From positions 39,578-103,577 of the forward strand of contig JARKQN010000127.1 of the NCBI GenBank assembly GCA_029974835.1: a DNA stretch of 64,000 nucleotides, given 5' to 3'. Origin of the DNA: Bacteroidales bacterium. Lineage in GTDB: Bacteria > Bacteroidota > Bacteroidia > Bacteroidales > VadinHA17. Positions 17,129 to 25,418 of this stretch are shown piece after piece; the stretch's first letter is position 1, and the number at the start of each line of letters is the position of its first letter. The notes beneath the pieces are model-generated. The model was not told the origin of the DNA. It did no database searches and saw nothing but the letters and a program-made list of their open reading frames with translations. The position numbers and the translations under genes are program-made.

Positions 17129-17869
17129 TCAGGAAAAACTGTTCCGTATCTTACATGCCTCTTCCAGAAGGGAGGGTTCTTTCTCGCACCCGTTTCCCAG
17201 TACGATCATATCAGCTCCTGCCCTGAATGCTTCCATGATTTGGGAAGGGCTGGTTATTCCTCCGCCGACAACCACAGGTACGGAAATATTCATTTTGACT
17301 TCTCTTATTACTTCCGGAGGAACCGGCAAATCTGCGCCGCTGCCGGCCTCAAGGTAAATCATTTTCATTCCCAGCATCTCACCCGCAAGAGCAGTGGCGG
17401 TAATAATGTCATGTTTGTCGGGCGGGATGGCCTCTGTCTGACTCAGGTACTCCACGGAACTTTTCTTTCCGCCGTTGATAAGCATGTATCCCACCGGGAT
17501 GACACGCTCCTTTATATTCTTTAGAAAAGGTGCTGCAAGTACATGATTTCCGATAAGAAGTTCCGGATTCCGGCCTGATATAAGAGACAGGAAATATACA
17601 CCATCTGCCTTTGTGCTTAACTGCAGCAGGTTTCCGGGGAAAAGTATTACAGGTATATTGCAGCTTGCCTTGATTGCTGAGATGAGCGGGTCTATAATGT
17701 TGAAAGTAATGCTTCCTCCGGCTAAAATAAAGTCAACATTGTTGCCGGCGGCTATTTTTATCATCCTGTCGAGCCGGGCTTCATCTGCCTTGTCAGGATC
17801 GAGCAGAAGAGCCACTGACCTGGCTGAGGGTATCAGATTCCTGTTCATAATATCTTCTTTTTTGTCCAC
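17129..17869 (-). CDS. pcrB: PcrB-family prenylglyceryl-phosphate synthase
   Basis: TIM-barrel prenyltransferase that joins a polyprenyl diphosphate to sn-glycerol-1-phosphate, the first step of archaeal-type ether lipids; bacterial members make heptaprenyl- or geranylgeranyl-glyceryl phosphate. 246 residues. Phosphate- and substrate-binding motifs are VALLLDPDK near the N-terminus, YLEAGSGAD (about 170-178) and VGGGITSPSQIMEAFRAGAD (about 198-217). Chain length cannot be set from sequence by eye. It overlaps the phosphopantetheinyl transferase gene by 25 bases, at the end of the ssb-gldE-gldD strand. Confidence 0.9.
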   Translation of the reverse strand: MDKKEDIMNRNLIPSARSVALLLDPDKADEARLDRMIKIAAGNNVDFILAGGSITFNIIDPLISAIKASCNIPVILFPGNLLQLSTKADGVYFLSLISGRNPELLIGNHVLAAPFLKNIKERVIPVGYMLINGGKKSSVEYLSQTEAIPPDKHDIITATALAGEMLGMKMIYLEAGSGADLPVPPEVIREVKMNISVPVVVGGGITSPSQIMEAFRAGADMIVLGNGCEKEPSLLEEACKIRNSFS

Positions 17870-18486
17870 ACAATGGCATAATTATCGTATCGTGTATAGG
17901 AGAGGTCGAACCATGAATTGATTTTCTCGGTGCGGACTCTGCCTTTTATCTCGCCGGAATCGCCGGGTTTAAAAGGTTTCAGGATAATATTGTTTTTTAT
18001 GCTGATGCCCTCCTTGTCGCATATCTTATATAATGCTTCCTTGGCGCACCAGTGAAGATAAAGATGATACCTGCTGAGTTCAGGGTCTTTTGTTATTTTC
18101 TCCTTACGGTTCATGAATTTGCTCATGAATGCTGATATGTTGGCGTTCATATATTCAAGGTCTATTCCAACCTGTTCATTGGTGCTTAGCATGATTGCTG
18201 TAAGCTTGAAGGAGTGAGAGATGCTTATGAAATGGCTTCCGCTTTTGATGAAAGGCTTATTGTTTTTGTTATACACAATCCTTGCCTCTTTCCCGATGAG
18301 CTCTGCCAGAAGGGCTCTGACACTGAGAAATTCAAGTTTCCTGGAATTGCTTCTGAAATCGCGGTAACGTTTCCTGTCGCTGCTGTCGAGCTCCGCCATA
18401 TCCAAAAGTGTCTTTATGTCCTCCTCGATCTTCCAGACACCCATAAGAGAATATTCGTTAAGATAGTGTTTGGTTATACAGCCCAT
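17845..18486 (-). CDS. 4'-phosphopantetheinyl transferase superfamily protein
   Basis: Moves the phosphopantetheine arm from CoA to acyl or peptidyl carrier proteins. 213 residues, Sfp-like in size. The magnesium/CoA motifs are present: VGIDLEYM (about 110-117) and HWCAKEALYKICDKEGI (about 143-159), with SISHSFKLTAI before them. Tightly linked: 10 bp after gldD and overlapping pcrB by 25 bases. Its position between a gliding lipoprotein and a lipid enzyme is usual in this phylum but unexplained. Confidence 0.9.
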   Translation of the reverse strand: MGCITKHYLNEYSLMGVWKIEEDIKTLLDMAELDSSDRKRYRDFRSNSRKLEFLSVRALLAELIGKEARIVYNKNNKPFIKSGSHFISISHSFKLTAIMLSTNEQVGIDLEYMNANISAFMSKFMNRKEKITKDPELSRYHLYLHWCAKEALYKICDKEGISIKNNIILKPFKPGDSGEIKGRVRTEKINSWFDLSYTRYDNYAIVWTKKKIL

Positions 18487-18496
18487 TACCTGATTT

Positions 18497-19087
18497 TTAT
18501 ATTCCGGGTTTCCATCTCAGGGTTTCAATGATATGAACAATATCTTCCCTGAAGAACTGAATGGCGGGAGCAAGGGAGTCTTCCCTTGGCTGCGAGTAAA
18601 AATAGAGAGCTCCGCGAAGAAAGTGACCTGTACTGTCGGTGGCGGTAAACTGTACCGAAGAAGCAGCATTGCCTTTTATGTCGTAAAGCATGCAATACAC
18701 TTTGTTTACGGTATCCCGGTAGGGCTGTTCTGTTATTGCATCGGCCCGCACCGTATGACTGTAAACGAACTCGTTTGATTCCCTGAGCAGGCCGGCCAGG
18801 TTGTTATTTACCGGCAGATAACTCATGTGAATTACAGATCTGTAGCCCGGGAACTCAATGTTAAACCAGCACGGGTTGGTGTTATCCTCCACATTGTAGG
18901 AAATTTTCCCGTAGACAGGATATTCAAAGTTGAAGGGGCAGTCAGTATCAAACATCATGTATTTCTTTTCAGGGAAGTCAATGCGGAAAAACCCTCTTGG
19001 TTTTGGCACCTCTTTCCCCCTGCAGGAAGCTATTGCCAAAAATACAATTAAAACATAAAGAGTCTTATTCCTCAGGGCTCCCGGCAT
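18497..19087 (-). CDS. gldD: Gliding motility lipoprotein GldD
   Basis: Outer-membrane-associated lipoprotein needed for gliding and/or T9SS function. 196 residues with a lipobox signal (LIVFLAIASC, Cys about 22) and the family opening PKPRGFFRIDFPEKKY just after it. Later motifs include FNFEYPVYGKISY and the C-terminal FREDIVHIIETLRW. It overlaps the end of gldE by 23 bases, as in many Bacteroidota, so translation is probably coupled. Confidence 0.93.
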   Translation of the reverse strand: MPGALRNKTLYVLIVFLAIASCRGKEVPKPRGFFRIDFPEKKYMMFDTDCPFNFEYPVYGKISYNVEDNTNPCWFNIEFPGYRSVIHMSYLPVNNNLAGLLRESNEFVYSHTVRADAITEQPYRDTVNKVYCMLYDIKGNAASSVQFTATDSTGHFLRGALYFYSQPREDSLAPAIQFFREDIVHIIETLRWKPGI

Positions 19088-20357
19088 TGTCTGATTTTAA
19101 ATTTACCCTTATTTCCTTGATCCTTCTTTTATCGGATGACTCAATGGTGAATATATAGGGACCGTATTCTATTGTCTGGTTTCGCTTTGGTATTTCGCCG
19201 GTCAGCTCAAGAACCAGCCCGGCAAGCGTTTCGGCTTCGCCTTTTACATCAGCGAAGGGGTCTCTGTCAAGGGAGAGAATTTTATAAAAATCGTTAAGGA
19301 GTATTTTCCCTTCAAAAATGTAAGTGTTTTCATCCACCTTTCTGTAGAGAGGAGTATCGACATCGCTCTCATCGGAAATTTCACCGACTATTTCTTCGAG
19401 AATATCTTCAAGTGTGACTATTCCCGATGTTCCACCGTACTCGTCAATCACGACAGCCATGTGAATTTTCCTTACCTGGAATTCCTTAAGCAGTTCATTT
19501 ATCTTCTTTGTTTCGGGTACGAAGTATGGCGGTCTTATAAGTGACTGCCATTTAAAGGAATCGGGACTGCCGGCGTAAGGAAGGACATCTTTGGCATAAA
19601 GTATACCTTTAACGTTATCGAAAGAACCTGAATAGACAGGTATTCTTGAATATCCCGATTCGGTAATAACGGGAATGACCCTGCTGAACCCTTCCGTTAT
19701 GTCGAGGGCCGTGACGTCAACCCTTGGGCACATTATTGCACTTACACTTATATTGCCGAAATTTACTATTCCCTTGAGAATCTTTTTTTCCTCCTCCAGC
19801 TTGTCGGCGGTAAGGTCAAGCGCGTCCGAAAGATCATTCATGCTGATTTTCTTTTTCCTGCTTAAGGATCTTTTCCTTACCGATTTTGTCATGAACATGA
19901 GTGCTGCTGTACCGGGTCTGAGGGCTTTCTCAAGTATTGACAATGGTACTGCCATATTGTATGCAACGGCAAAATGGTTACGTGTCGCGTACACTTTTGG
20001 CATGATTTCCCCGAAAAGGAGGATTATGAAAGTTATGGCAACCACTTCCACGATAAATCTTGCAACGGGCGCCATGCTTTCTCCGAGAAGACTTTCACTT
20101 AGAAAGGCTGAAAGGATTATGATACCGACATTTACAAGATTATTTGCAACAAGAATGGTACTGAGCAGCTTATCGGGCATGGCTGTCAGTGAGAGAAGCG
20201 ACAGGGCTTTCCTGGTTTTCTCCTTTCTCAGCCTGCTGAGGTCGTTGGGGCTGAGAGAGAAGAATGCCACCTCTGAGCCTGAGATTATGGCCGACAGCAG
20301 CAATAGAATAACCAGTATCAGAAACCCGATTAATAGTTTAATATCCTCCGTACCCAC
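19065..20357 (-). CDS. gldE: GldE, CorC/HlyC-type membrane protein
   Basis: Gliding-associated protein of the CNNM/CorC family. 430 residues: DUF21 transmembrane domain (about 1-190, four hydrophobic segments, SGSEVAFFSLSPNDLSRLR), a CBS pair (about 205-330; VMCPRVDVTALD-like stretch reads IMCPRVDVTALD) and a CorC_HlyC C-terminal domain (about 345-420). The CBS part holds VIDEYGGTSGIVTLEDILEEIVGEI, as in CorC (only part quoted). In Flavobacterium, GldE overproduction can suppress a gldD defect, which agrees with the overlap with gldD. Confidence 0.92.
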   Translation of the reverse strand: MGTEDIKLLIGFLILVILLLLSAIISGSEVAFFSLSPNDLSRLRKEKTRKALSLLSLTAMPDKLLSTILVANNLVNVGIIILSAFLSESLLGESMAPVARFIVEVVAITFIILLFGEIMPKVYATRNHFAVAYNMAVPLSILEKALRPGTAALMFMTKSVRKRSLSRKKKISMNDLSDALDLTADKLEEEKKILKGIVNFGNISVSAIMCPRVDVTALDITEGFSRVIPVITESGYSRIPVYSGSFDNVKGILYAKDVLPYAGSPDSFKWQSLIRPPYFVPETKKINELLKEFQVRKIHMAVVIDEYGGTSGIVTLEDILEEIVGEISDESDVDTPLYRKVDENTYIFEGKILLNDFYKILSLDRDPFADVKGEAETLAGLVLELTGEIPKRNQTIEYGPYIFTIESSDKRRIKEIRVNLKSDNAGSPEE

Positions 20358-20415
20358 TATGATAACCTGTTGATTGCGTTGCCTAATCTTTGTTTCCCGG
20401 GGAATGATTTATTAA

Positions 20416-20931
20416 CTAGAACGGCAGATCATCTTCAGGAGATCCTCCCCCGAATTCCTCATTTAAAGGTTCGTCTCCCCTGCCGGGTTCGTTGAGAGAG
20501 TCAGCCGCTTTGCCCTGGGCAGGATAATTCCTTTCGGAGCGGTTGTTTGACGTCTGAGTTTCGGGATGCCCGGAATTATCGGACGAAGAGGCCGCGGTAC
20601 CCTGCCTGCGGTCGATGATGTACATGGCATCGGCAAGTATTTCAGTGATATACTTGTTGTTGCCGTCCTTGTCGACGTACGACCTGGTTTTGATTTTGCC
20701 GGTAACATACAATTGTGTCCCCTTCTTTACATGTTTCTCAGCAACTTCAGCCAGCGCCCGCCATACCACAATATTGTGCCATTCGGTTGTTGTTACCGAT
20801 TCTCCCTGCTGGTTTGTATATGACTCACTTGTTGCGAGAGGAAATGTTGCCTTGGCAACTCCCTTGTCAAAGTACCTGACCACAGGATCCTTCCCGACAT
20901 TGCCTACCAGAATAACTTTGTTAAGTGACAT
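20416..20931 (-). CDS. ssb: Single-stranded DNA-binding protein
   Basis: Binds single-stranded DNA in replication and repair. 171 residues: OB fold (about 1-108; NKVILVGNVGKDPVVRYFDKG and TEWHNIVVWRALAEVAEKHVKKG), a Ser/Asn/Gln-rich linker (about 110-160) and the acidic tip EDDLPF that recruits partner proteins. First gene of the ssb-gldE-gldD-PPTase-pcrB group on this strand. Confidence 0.97.
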   Translation of the reverse strand: MSLNKVILVGNVGKDPVVRYFDKGVAKATFPLATSESYTNQQGESVTTTEWHNIVVWRALAEVAEKHVKKGTQLYVTGKIKTRSYVDKDGNNKYITEILADAMYIIDRRQGTAASSSDNSGHPETQTSNNRSERNYPAQGKAADSLNEPGRGDEPLNEEFGGGSPEDDLPF

Positions 20932-20960
20932 AATCTATTATGTAATATTGTTTACGACCG

Positions 20961-20991
20961 TAAAGTTACTAAAAAAGTGCCATCCTTTAAA
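20961..20991 (-). promoter_or_regulatory. Possible ssb promoter
   Basis: On the minus strand, TTTA, a 19-base spacer and TAACTTTA (20961-20968) resemble the phylum promoter with the last G of each box replaced by A. The start would be about 25 bases before the ssb ATG. Confidence 0.4.
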
Positions 20992-21200
20992 CTCATTGAT
21001 AATTAAGATTGCGGGCAGTTTCATATTTTCTTTTGCCGTACAGATAAACCCTGATTATCCTCATGGAGTAAAACATGCCTGCGGCAAAAATTTCGTTTAC
21101 CGTCCCTGGGGAACCCTCTTAGGGGAACCCCGAATCATAAAACCTTAAAATCACCCGAAACAGTAAGCCGTAACGATCCTCTGCAAAAAAATATTTTTCC
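20992..21200. other. Intergenic region between ssb and HU with repeats
   Basis: No convincing gene in this divergent gap. It holds an inverted pair TTTTGCCG (21031-21038) and CGGCAAAA (21082-21089), and a direct repeat GGGGAACCC at 21108-21116 and 21122-21130. The CCC of the first copy could also pair with the GGGG of the second. These could be protein sites or part of a small RNA; no TAnnTTTG box or terminator frames them. Confidence 0.4.
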
Positions 21201-21207
21201 GTAACTG

Positions 21208-21240
21208 TTTCAATTTAAATAAATAATATTTTTATATTTG
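21208..21240 (+). promoter_or_regulatory. HU gene promoter
   Basis: TTTC, a 21-base spacer and TATATTTG (21233-21240, exact TAnnTTTG). The start near 21246 gives an A/T-rich leader of about 50 bases before the ATG. Confidence 0.7.
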
Positions 21241-21296
21241 CAGGGTCGAAAAAACTTATAGCAAAATAATTTGTTGAATTTTAAAACTTCACGAAA

Positions 21297-21584
21297 ATGA
21301 CTAAAGCAGACATCGTAAACGAAATTGCCAAAAACACTGGTATTGAAAAAGTAGCAGTTCAGAAAACAGTTGAAGCTTTTATGGATGCTCTTAAAAGTTC
21401 AATGATTGCAGGTAACAACGTGTACCTGAGAGGCTTCGGAAGCTTCGTTATCAAGAAGAGGGCTAAGAAAACAGCAAGGAACATTTCAAAGAATACCACC
21501 ATTATTATTCCGGCTCACAACATTCCGGCATTCAAACCGGCCAAAACATTCGTAAACAAAGTTAAATCACACGTAAAGAAATAA
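21297..21584 (+). CDS. HU-family DNA-binding protein
   Basis: Small dimeric DNA-bending nucleoid protein. 95 residues, a normal HU length. It opens MTKADIVNEIAKNTGIEK, and the arm region is VYLRGFGSFVIKKRAKKTARN...IPAHNIPAFKPAKTFVNKVK, the standard HU/IHF signature. Highly expressed genes of this type often have AT-rich leaders as here. Probably co-transcribed with the 29-residue basic protein that starts 3 bases after its stop. Confidence 0.97.
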   Translation: MTKADIVNEIAKNTGIEKVAVQKTVEAFMDALKSSMIAGNNVYLRGFGSFVIKKRAKKTARNISKNTTIIIPAHNIPAFKPAKTFVNKVKSHVKK

Positions 21585-21587
21585 ATC

Positions 21588-21677
21588 ATGCCACGCGGTA
21601 AAAAGCGTAAAAGACATAAAATGTCCACGCACAATCGTAAAAAACGCTTGCGCAAAGACAGACATAAGAAGAAATAG
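21588..21677 (+). CDS. 29-residue, extremely basic small protein
   Basis: Short frame starting 3 bases after the HU stop and ending 28 bases before a strong terminator. 29 residues, of which 17 are Lys or Arg and 3 His; it begins MPRGKKRKRHKM and ends RLRKDRHKKK. Nearly all basic, too short for a fold of its own and likely to bind RNA or ribosome. Similar tiny basic frames at this place between HU and RNase G occur in other Bacteroidota as far as I recall. A ribosomal protein role (the extra Bacteroidota protein bL38 would be one to compare) is a guess. Coding is supported by operon position, clean start and terminator. Confidence 0.7.
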   Translation: MPRGKKRKRHKMSTHNRKKRLRKDRHKKK

Positions 21678-21705
21678 CAGGGAAGAGTGAAAAATACCAT
21701 AAGAT

Positions 21706-21741
21706 AATAAACCTAAAGGTCTCCCGATCTTTAGGTTTATT
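21706..21741 (+). terminator. Terminator of the HU/basic-protein operon
   Basis: A perfect 13-bp stem (AATAAACCTAAAG with CTTTAGGTTTATT) around a 10-base loop. With A-rich and T-rich flanks it can act on either strand, but only the plus strand has an operon ending here. Confidence 0.85.
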
Positions 21742-21795
21742 GTATTATTCCTTCTTTAACAAAAGTTAATCATCTTTTCATACAGCAGGGCAAAA

Positions 21796-23355
21796 GTGGA
21801 AAGCAGGGATTTGATCATTGATGCAGGTGATGAGGAGGTTTCTCTGGCTTTACTGGAAGACAAACAGCTCGTCGAACTGCATAAGGAGAAACGAAGCATT
21901 AAATTTTCTGTCGGGGATATTTACCTGGGTAAAGTAAGAAAGGTAATGCCTGGTTTAAATGCTGCGTTCGTAAATGTCGGATATGAAAAGGATGCCTTTC
22001 TTCATTATCTCGACCTGGGACCCCAGTTCCGAACACTGCATAGGTACTACCAGTCTGCCCTTCAGAAAAAAGGTAAAATCATCCCGGTTCATAAATTCAG
22101 GCCTGAACCTGATATTGACAAAGAGGGGAAGATTACAGATGTGCTCTCAACCGGACAGACAGTAATAGTGCAGGTAATCAAGGAACCTATTTCAACAAAA
22201 GGACCAAGGCTCTCTTCAGAAATATCTCTCGCCGGCAGAAACCTTGTACTGATTCCATTTTCCGACAAGGTTTCGGTATCATCCAAAATTGAAAACCCCG
22301 ACGAGAAGAACAGGCTGAGAACCTTGATAAACAGCATAAAACCCGTTAACTACGGGGTGATAGTCCGTACCGCCGCCGAGGGAAAAAAGGTCGCGGAACT
22401 TGATACTGAGCTTCGCCAGCTTCTCGAAAAATGGGAGAAAGCATTTGAAAATATCAAAAAGGATATTAAATCTCCCAGACTTTTTATAGGGGAGATGAAC
22501 AGGGTGTCAACAATACTGCGCGACCTTCTTAACGTAACATTCAACAGTATACATGTAAACGACAGTATCCTGGCTGAGGATGTCAGAAAATATATCAGGG
22601 AAATTGCCCCTGAAAAGGAAGGCATAGTAAAGTACTATAAGGGTAAGCTGCCGATATTTGACCATTTCTCGGTTACAAGGCAGATTAAATCCCTTTTCGG
22701 CAGGACGGTTTCTTTCAGGCACGGAGCCTACCTTATTATTGAGCATACCGAGGCTCTTCATGTTATTGATGTAAACAGCGGCAACAGGTCAAGGTCGGGA
22801 ACAGACCAGGAAACCAGCTCGCTCGAGGTGAATATGGCTGCCGCAAAAGAGATTGCCCGCCAGCTCAGACTGAGGGATATGGGCGGAATTATTGTAATCG
22901 ACTTCATCGACATGCAGTCGGCCGAACATAAACAGATGCTGTACGACGCCATGCGCGATGCAATGATGAACGACCGTACAAAACACAATATCCTTCCCCT
23001 TACCAAGTTCGGTATAATGCAGATTACCCGTCAGCGGGTCAGACCTGAAATGAAAATCGTAACAGACGAAAAATGCCCCGTCTGCAGGGGTACCGGGGAA
23101 GTAAAACCTACTCTCCTTTTTACCGAAGAGATAGAAAACACCCTCGGGGATATCGTGAGGAAAATAAAAACCAGAAGACTTTTGCTGCATGTCCACCCGT
23201 TTATTGCAGCTTACCTTAAAAAAGGGATCTTCCCTCTCTTCAGGAGATGGAACTTTAAATATCATATCTGCCTTAAAGTGATGGCAATTCCTTCTTTCAA
23301 TATGCTGGAATACAGATTTCTCGACAGGTATGAGAATGAGATTGACCTTTCCTGA
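21796..23355 (+). CDS. rng: Ribonuclease G (RNase E/G family)
   Basis: Endoribonuclease for rRNA maturation and mRNA decay. 519 residues from a GTG start (no ATG fits the family N-terminus). Domains: S1 RNA-binding part (about 35-130; GDIYLGKVRKVMPGLNAAFVNVG), RNase-H/5'-sensor part, then the DNase I-like catalytic domain with IDVNSGNRSR and IIVIDFIDM (catalytic Asp residues) and the zinc-link CPVCRGTGEV (about 432-441). It lacks the long C-terminal scaffold of RNase E. The gene follows HU and the basic protein after the terminator. Confidence 0.96.
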   Translation: MESRDLIIDAGDEEVSLALLEDKQLVELHKEKRSIKFSVGDIYLGKVRKVMPGLNAAFVNVGYEKDAFLHYLDLGPQFRTLHRYYQSALQKKGKIIPVHKFRPEPDIDKEGKITDVLSTGQTVIVQVIKEPISTKGPRLSSEISLAGRNLVLIPFSDKVSVSSKIENPDEKNRLRTLINSIKPVNYGVIVRTAAEGKKVAELDTELRQLLEKWEKAFENIKKDIKSPRLFIGEMNRVSTILRDLLNVTFNSIHVNDSILAEDVRKYIREIAPEKEGIVKYYKGKLPIFDHFSVTRQIKSLFGRTVSFRHGAYLIIEHTEALHVIDVNSGNRSRSGTDQETSSLEVNMAAAKEIARQLRLRDMGGIIVIDFIDMQSAEHKQMLYDAMRDAMMNDRTKHNILPLTKFGIMQITRQRVRPEMKIVTDEKCPVCRGTGEVKPTLLFTEEIENTLGDIVRKIKTRRLLLHVHPFIAAYLKKGIFPLFRRWNFKYHICLKVMAIPSFNMLEYRFLDRYENEIDLS

Positions 23356-23443
23356 ACAACAATGCCTCCCTGCTGTTTAACATGGATGCAATGGCATGGT
23401 TTTATTTTAAAGATTACTTCATAACAACATAATATTATTCAGA

Positions 23444-25408
23444 ATGAGGAAACTGGTTATTGCGATTCTGGTATCAGCGGCAAGCCTGATTCTGCACTCT
23501 CAGGTATCTGACCCCGTAACATGGAGTTTCGGCTATCAGAAAACCGGCGAAAACAGGTATGACATTATTATGTCGGCCACCATTGAAGAGGGCTCTCATA
23601 TTTATTCAATAAATGTCCCTGAAAATGGTCCGATACCGACTACATTCCTTTTCGACACCACCTCTGGTGATTTTTCTGCTGAAGGTAAACCATTTGAGAC
23701 AATCAAACCTGTCGAAAAATTTGATGAGGCATTTGGGTTCAATATTAACACCTTCAGCGACCGGGCCGAGTTCAGGCAAAAGATAGTTTCGGACAAACCC
23801 GGTTTTGTTGTGAAAGGTACTGTCACATATATGTCCTGTACCAATACCACGTGCCTGCCCCCCAAAGATGTTGATTTTGAGGTTGTGATAGGACAGGTGC
23901 GACAGGAAAAGCCGGAGGCATCAATAGCTGCTGCACCCGGTAATACCGGTCTCTTCAGGTTCTTCTGGATATCATTTCTTTTGGGTCTGGTTGGACTGCT
24001 GACGCCATGCGTATACCCGATGATCCCCATGACGGTTGCCTTCTTTTCAAGAGGCGGTTCAGGCAGGCCGGGTCAGGTTTTAACTGCTCTGGTTTTCGGA
24101 ATATCGATAGTTGTAATTTATACCCTTCCGGGGCTGATCATCTCATTAACCGGGGCCGGAGCTGGTTTCACGAACGCCCTTAGCACACACTGGATCCCGA
24201 ATCTCATTTTCTTTCTTCTTTTTGTAATTTTTGCGGTGTCGTTTTTCGGCGCTTTCGAACTGATTCTGCCTAATAAATGGGTCTCAAAAAGTGATTCGAT
24301 GGTCGACAGGGGAGGCCTCCTGGCTTCATTCTTCCTGGCCCTTACAACGGTGATAGTGTCATTTTCATGCACCGGTCCGATAGTGGGCAGCCTTCTTGTG
24401 GAAGCTTCCACCGGCAGTGTGCTCCGACCTGTGACAGGGATGTTTGCCTTCGGACTTGCCTTTGCAATACCGTTTACTGTATTTGCACTGTTTCCTGCAG
24501 TGCTCAGTAAACTTCCGAAATCGGGCGGATGGCTTAACTCGGTCAAGGTGGTGCTCGGATTCCTTATGCTGGCATTCAGCCTTAAATTCGTTGTAACAAT
24601 CGACAGTGTATATAACCTTAATCTTCTAAGCAGGGAATTATTCATTTCCATCTGGATTGTACTGTTCACCCTTACCGGCCTGTATCTGGCCGGCAAAATA
24701 AAATTTGCCCACGACAGCGAGGTGAAACATATCGGGGTAGTAAGGCTGTTCCTGATAATAGTTGTCTTCTCATTTGTGGTTTATATCATACCGGGTCTGT
24801 TCGGAGCTCCGTTACCGGCGCTATCATCATTTCTTCCTGCCGGCGGTACTGTAACCGGTACGGGACTGACCGGGCAGCCAGCCGGGAATGTCGAAAAGCC
24901 GGGTGTTTTGCAGGGATTGAGCCCCGAATGCAGCGCACCGAAGTATGCAGAAAAATTCACCATGCCCTATGGCCTGCAGGGATATTTTGATTACAGGCAG
25001 GGGCTTGAATGTGCAAGGGAGAAAAACATGCCTGTGCTTCTCGATTTTAAAGGCCATGCGTGTGCAAACTGCAAACTCATGGAAGCAAAGGTCTGGTCCG
25101 ATCCCGCCGTTCAGGAGCGACTGAGAAAGTATGTAATAATTGCGCTTTATACCGACGACAGAACCCAGTTGCCTGATAATGAATGGATAACATCAGCTGT
25201 TGACGGCAGAATCAAAAAGACAATTGGCAAAATAAACGAAGACCTTGAGATATCTTTGTTCAGAACCAATGCAATCCCCCTTTATGCCATAGTTGATCAC
25301 AGTGGCAAGCTTCTTAACGGAACCATGGCCACAAACTACCGGATAAATGAGTACATCGCATGGCTCGATGAGGGTTTATCCCTTTTTTACCAGGGCAGTT
25401 CAAAATAA
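23444..25408 (+). CDS. dsbD: DsbD-family protein-disulfide reductase
   Basis: Membrane enzyme that passes electrons from cytoplasmic thioredoxin to the periplasm. 654 residues: signal peptide (1-19), N-terminal DsbD-alpha domain (about 25-150; YMSCTNTTCLPP with the redox Cys pair), a CcdA-like eight-segment membrane domain (about 165-460; GLLTPCVYPMIPMTVAFF and VSFSCTGPIVGS carry its two Cys), and a C-terminal thioredoxin-like domain (about 500-654) with ACANCKLME, the CxxC site. All expected cysteines are present. Stands alone after rng. Confidence 0.95.
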   Translation: MRKLVIAILVSAASLILHSQVSDPVTWSFGYQKTGENRYDIIMSATIEEGSHIYSINVPENGPIPTTFLFDTTSGDFSAEGKPFETIKPVEKFDEAFGFNINTFSDRAEFRQKIVSDKPGFVVKGTVTYMSCTNTTCLPPKDVDFEVVIGQVRQEKPEASIAAAPGNTGLFRFFWISFLLGLVGLLTPCVYPMIPMTVAFFSRGGSGRPGQVLTALVFGISIVVIYTLPGLIISLTGAGAGFTNALSTHWIPNLIFFLLFVIFAVSFFGAFELILPNKWVSKSDSMVDRGGLLASFFLALTTVIVSFSCTGPIVGSLLVEASTGSVLRPVTGMFAFGLAFAIPFTVFALFPAVLSKLPKSGGWLNSVKVVLGFLMLAFSLKFVVTIDSVYNLNLLSRELFISIWIVLFTLTGLYLAGKIKFAHDSEVKHIGVVRLFLIIVVFSFVVYIIPGLFGAPLPALSSFLPAGGTVTGTGLTGQPAGNVEKPGVLQGLSPECSAPKYAEKFTMPYGLQGYFDYRQGLECAREKNMPVLLDFKGHACANCKLMEAKVWSDPAVQERLRKYVIIALYTDDRTQLPDNEWITSAVDGRIKKTIGKINEDLEISLFRTNAIPLYAIVDHSGKLLNGTMATNYRINEYIAWLDEGLSLFYQGSSK

Positions 25409-25418
25409 CGCCGGGATT

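Noticed and set aside
19675..20373. 232-codon frame antisense to gldE
   Set aside because: Hydrophobic look comes from reading the complement of the membrane segments of gldE; gldE has clear family motifs.
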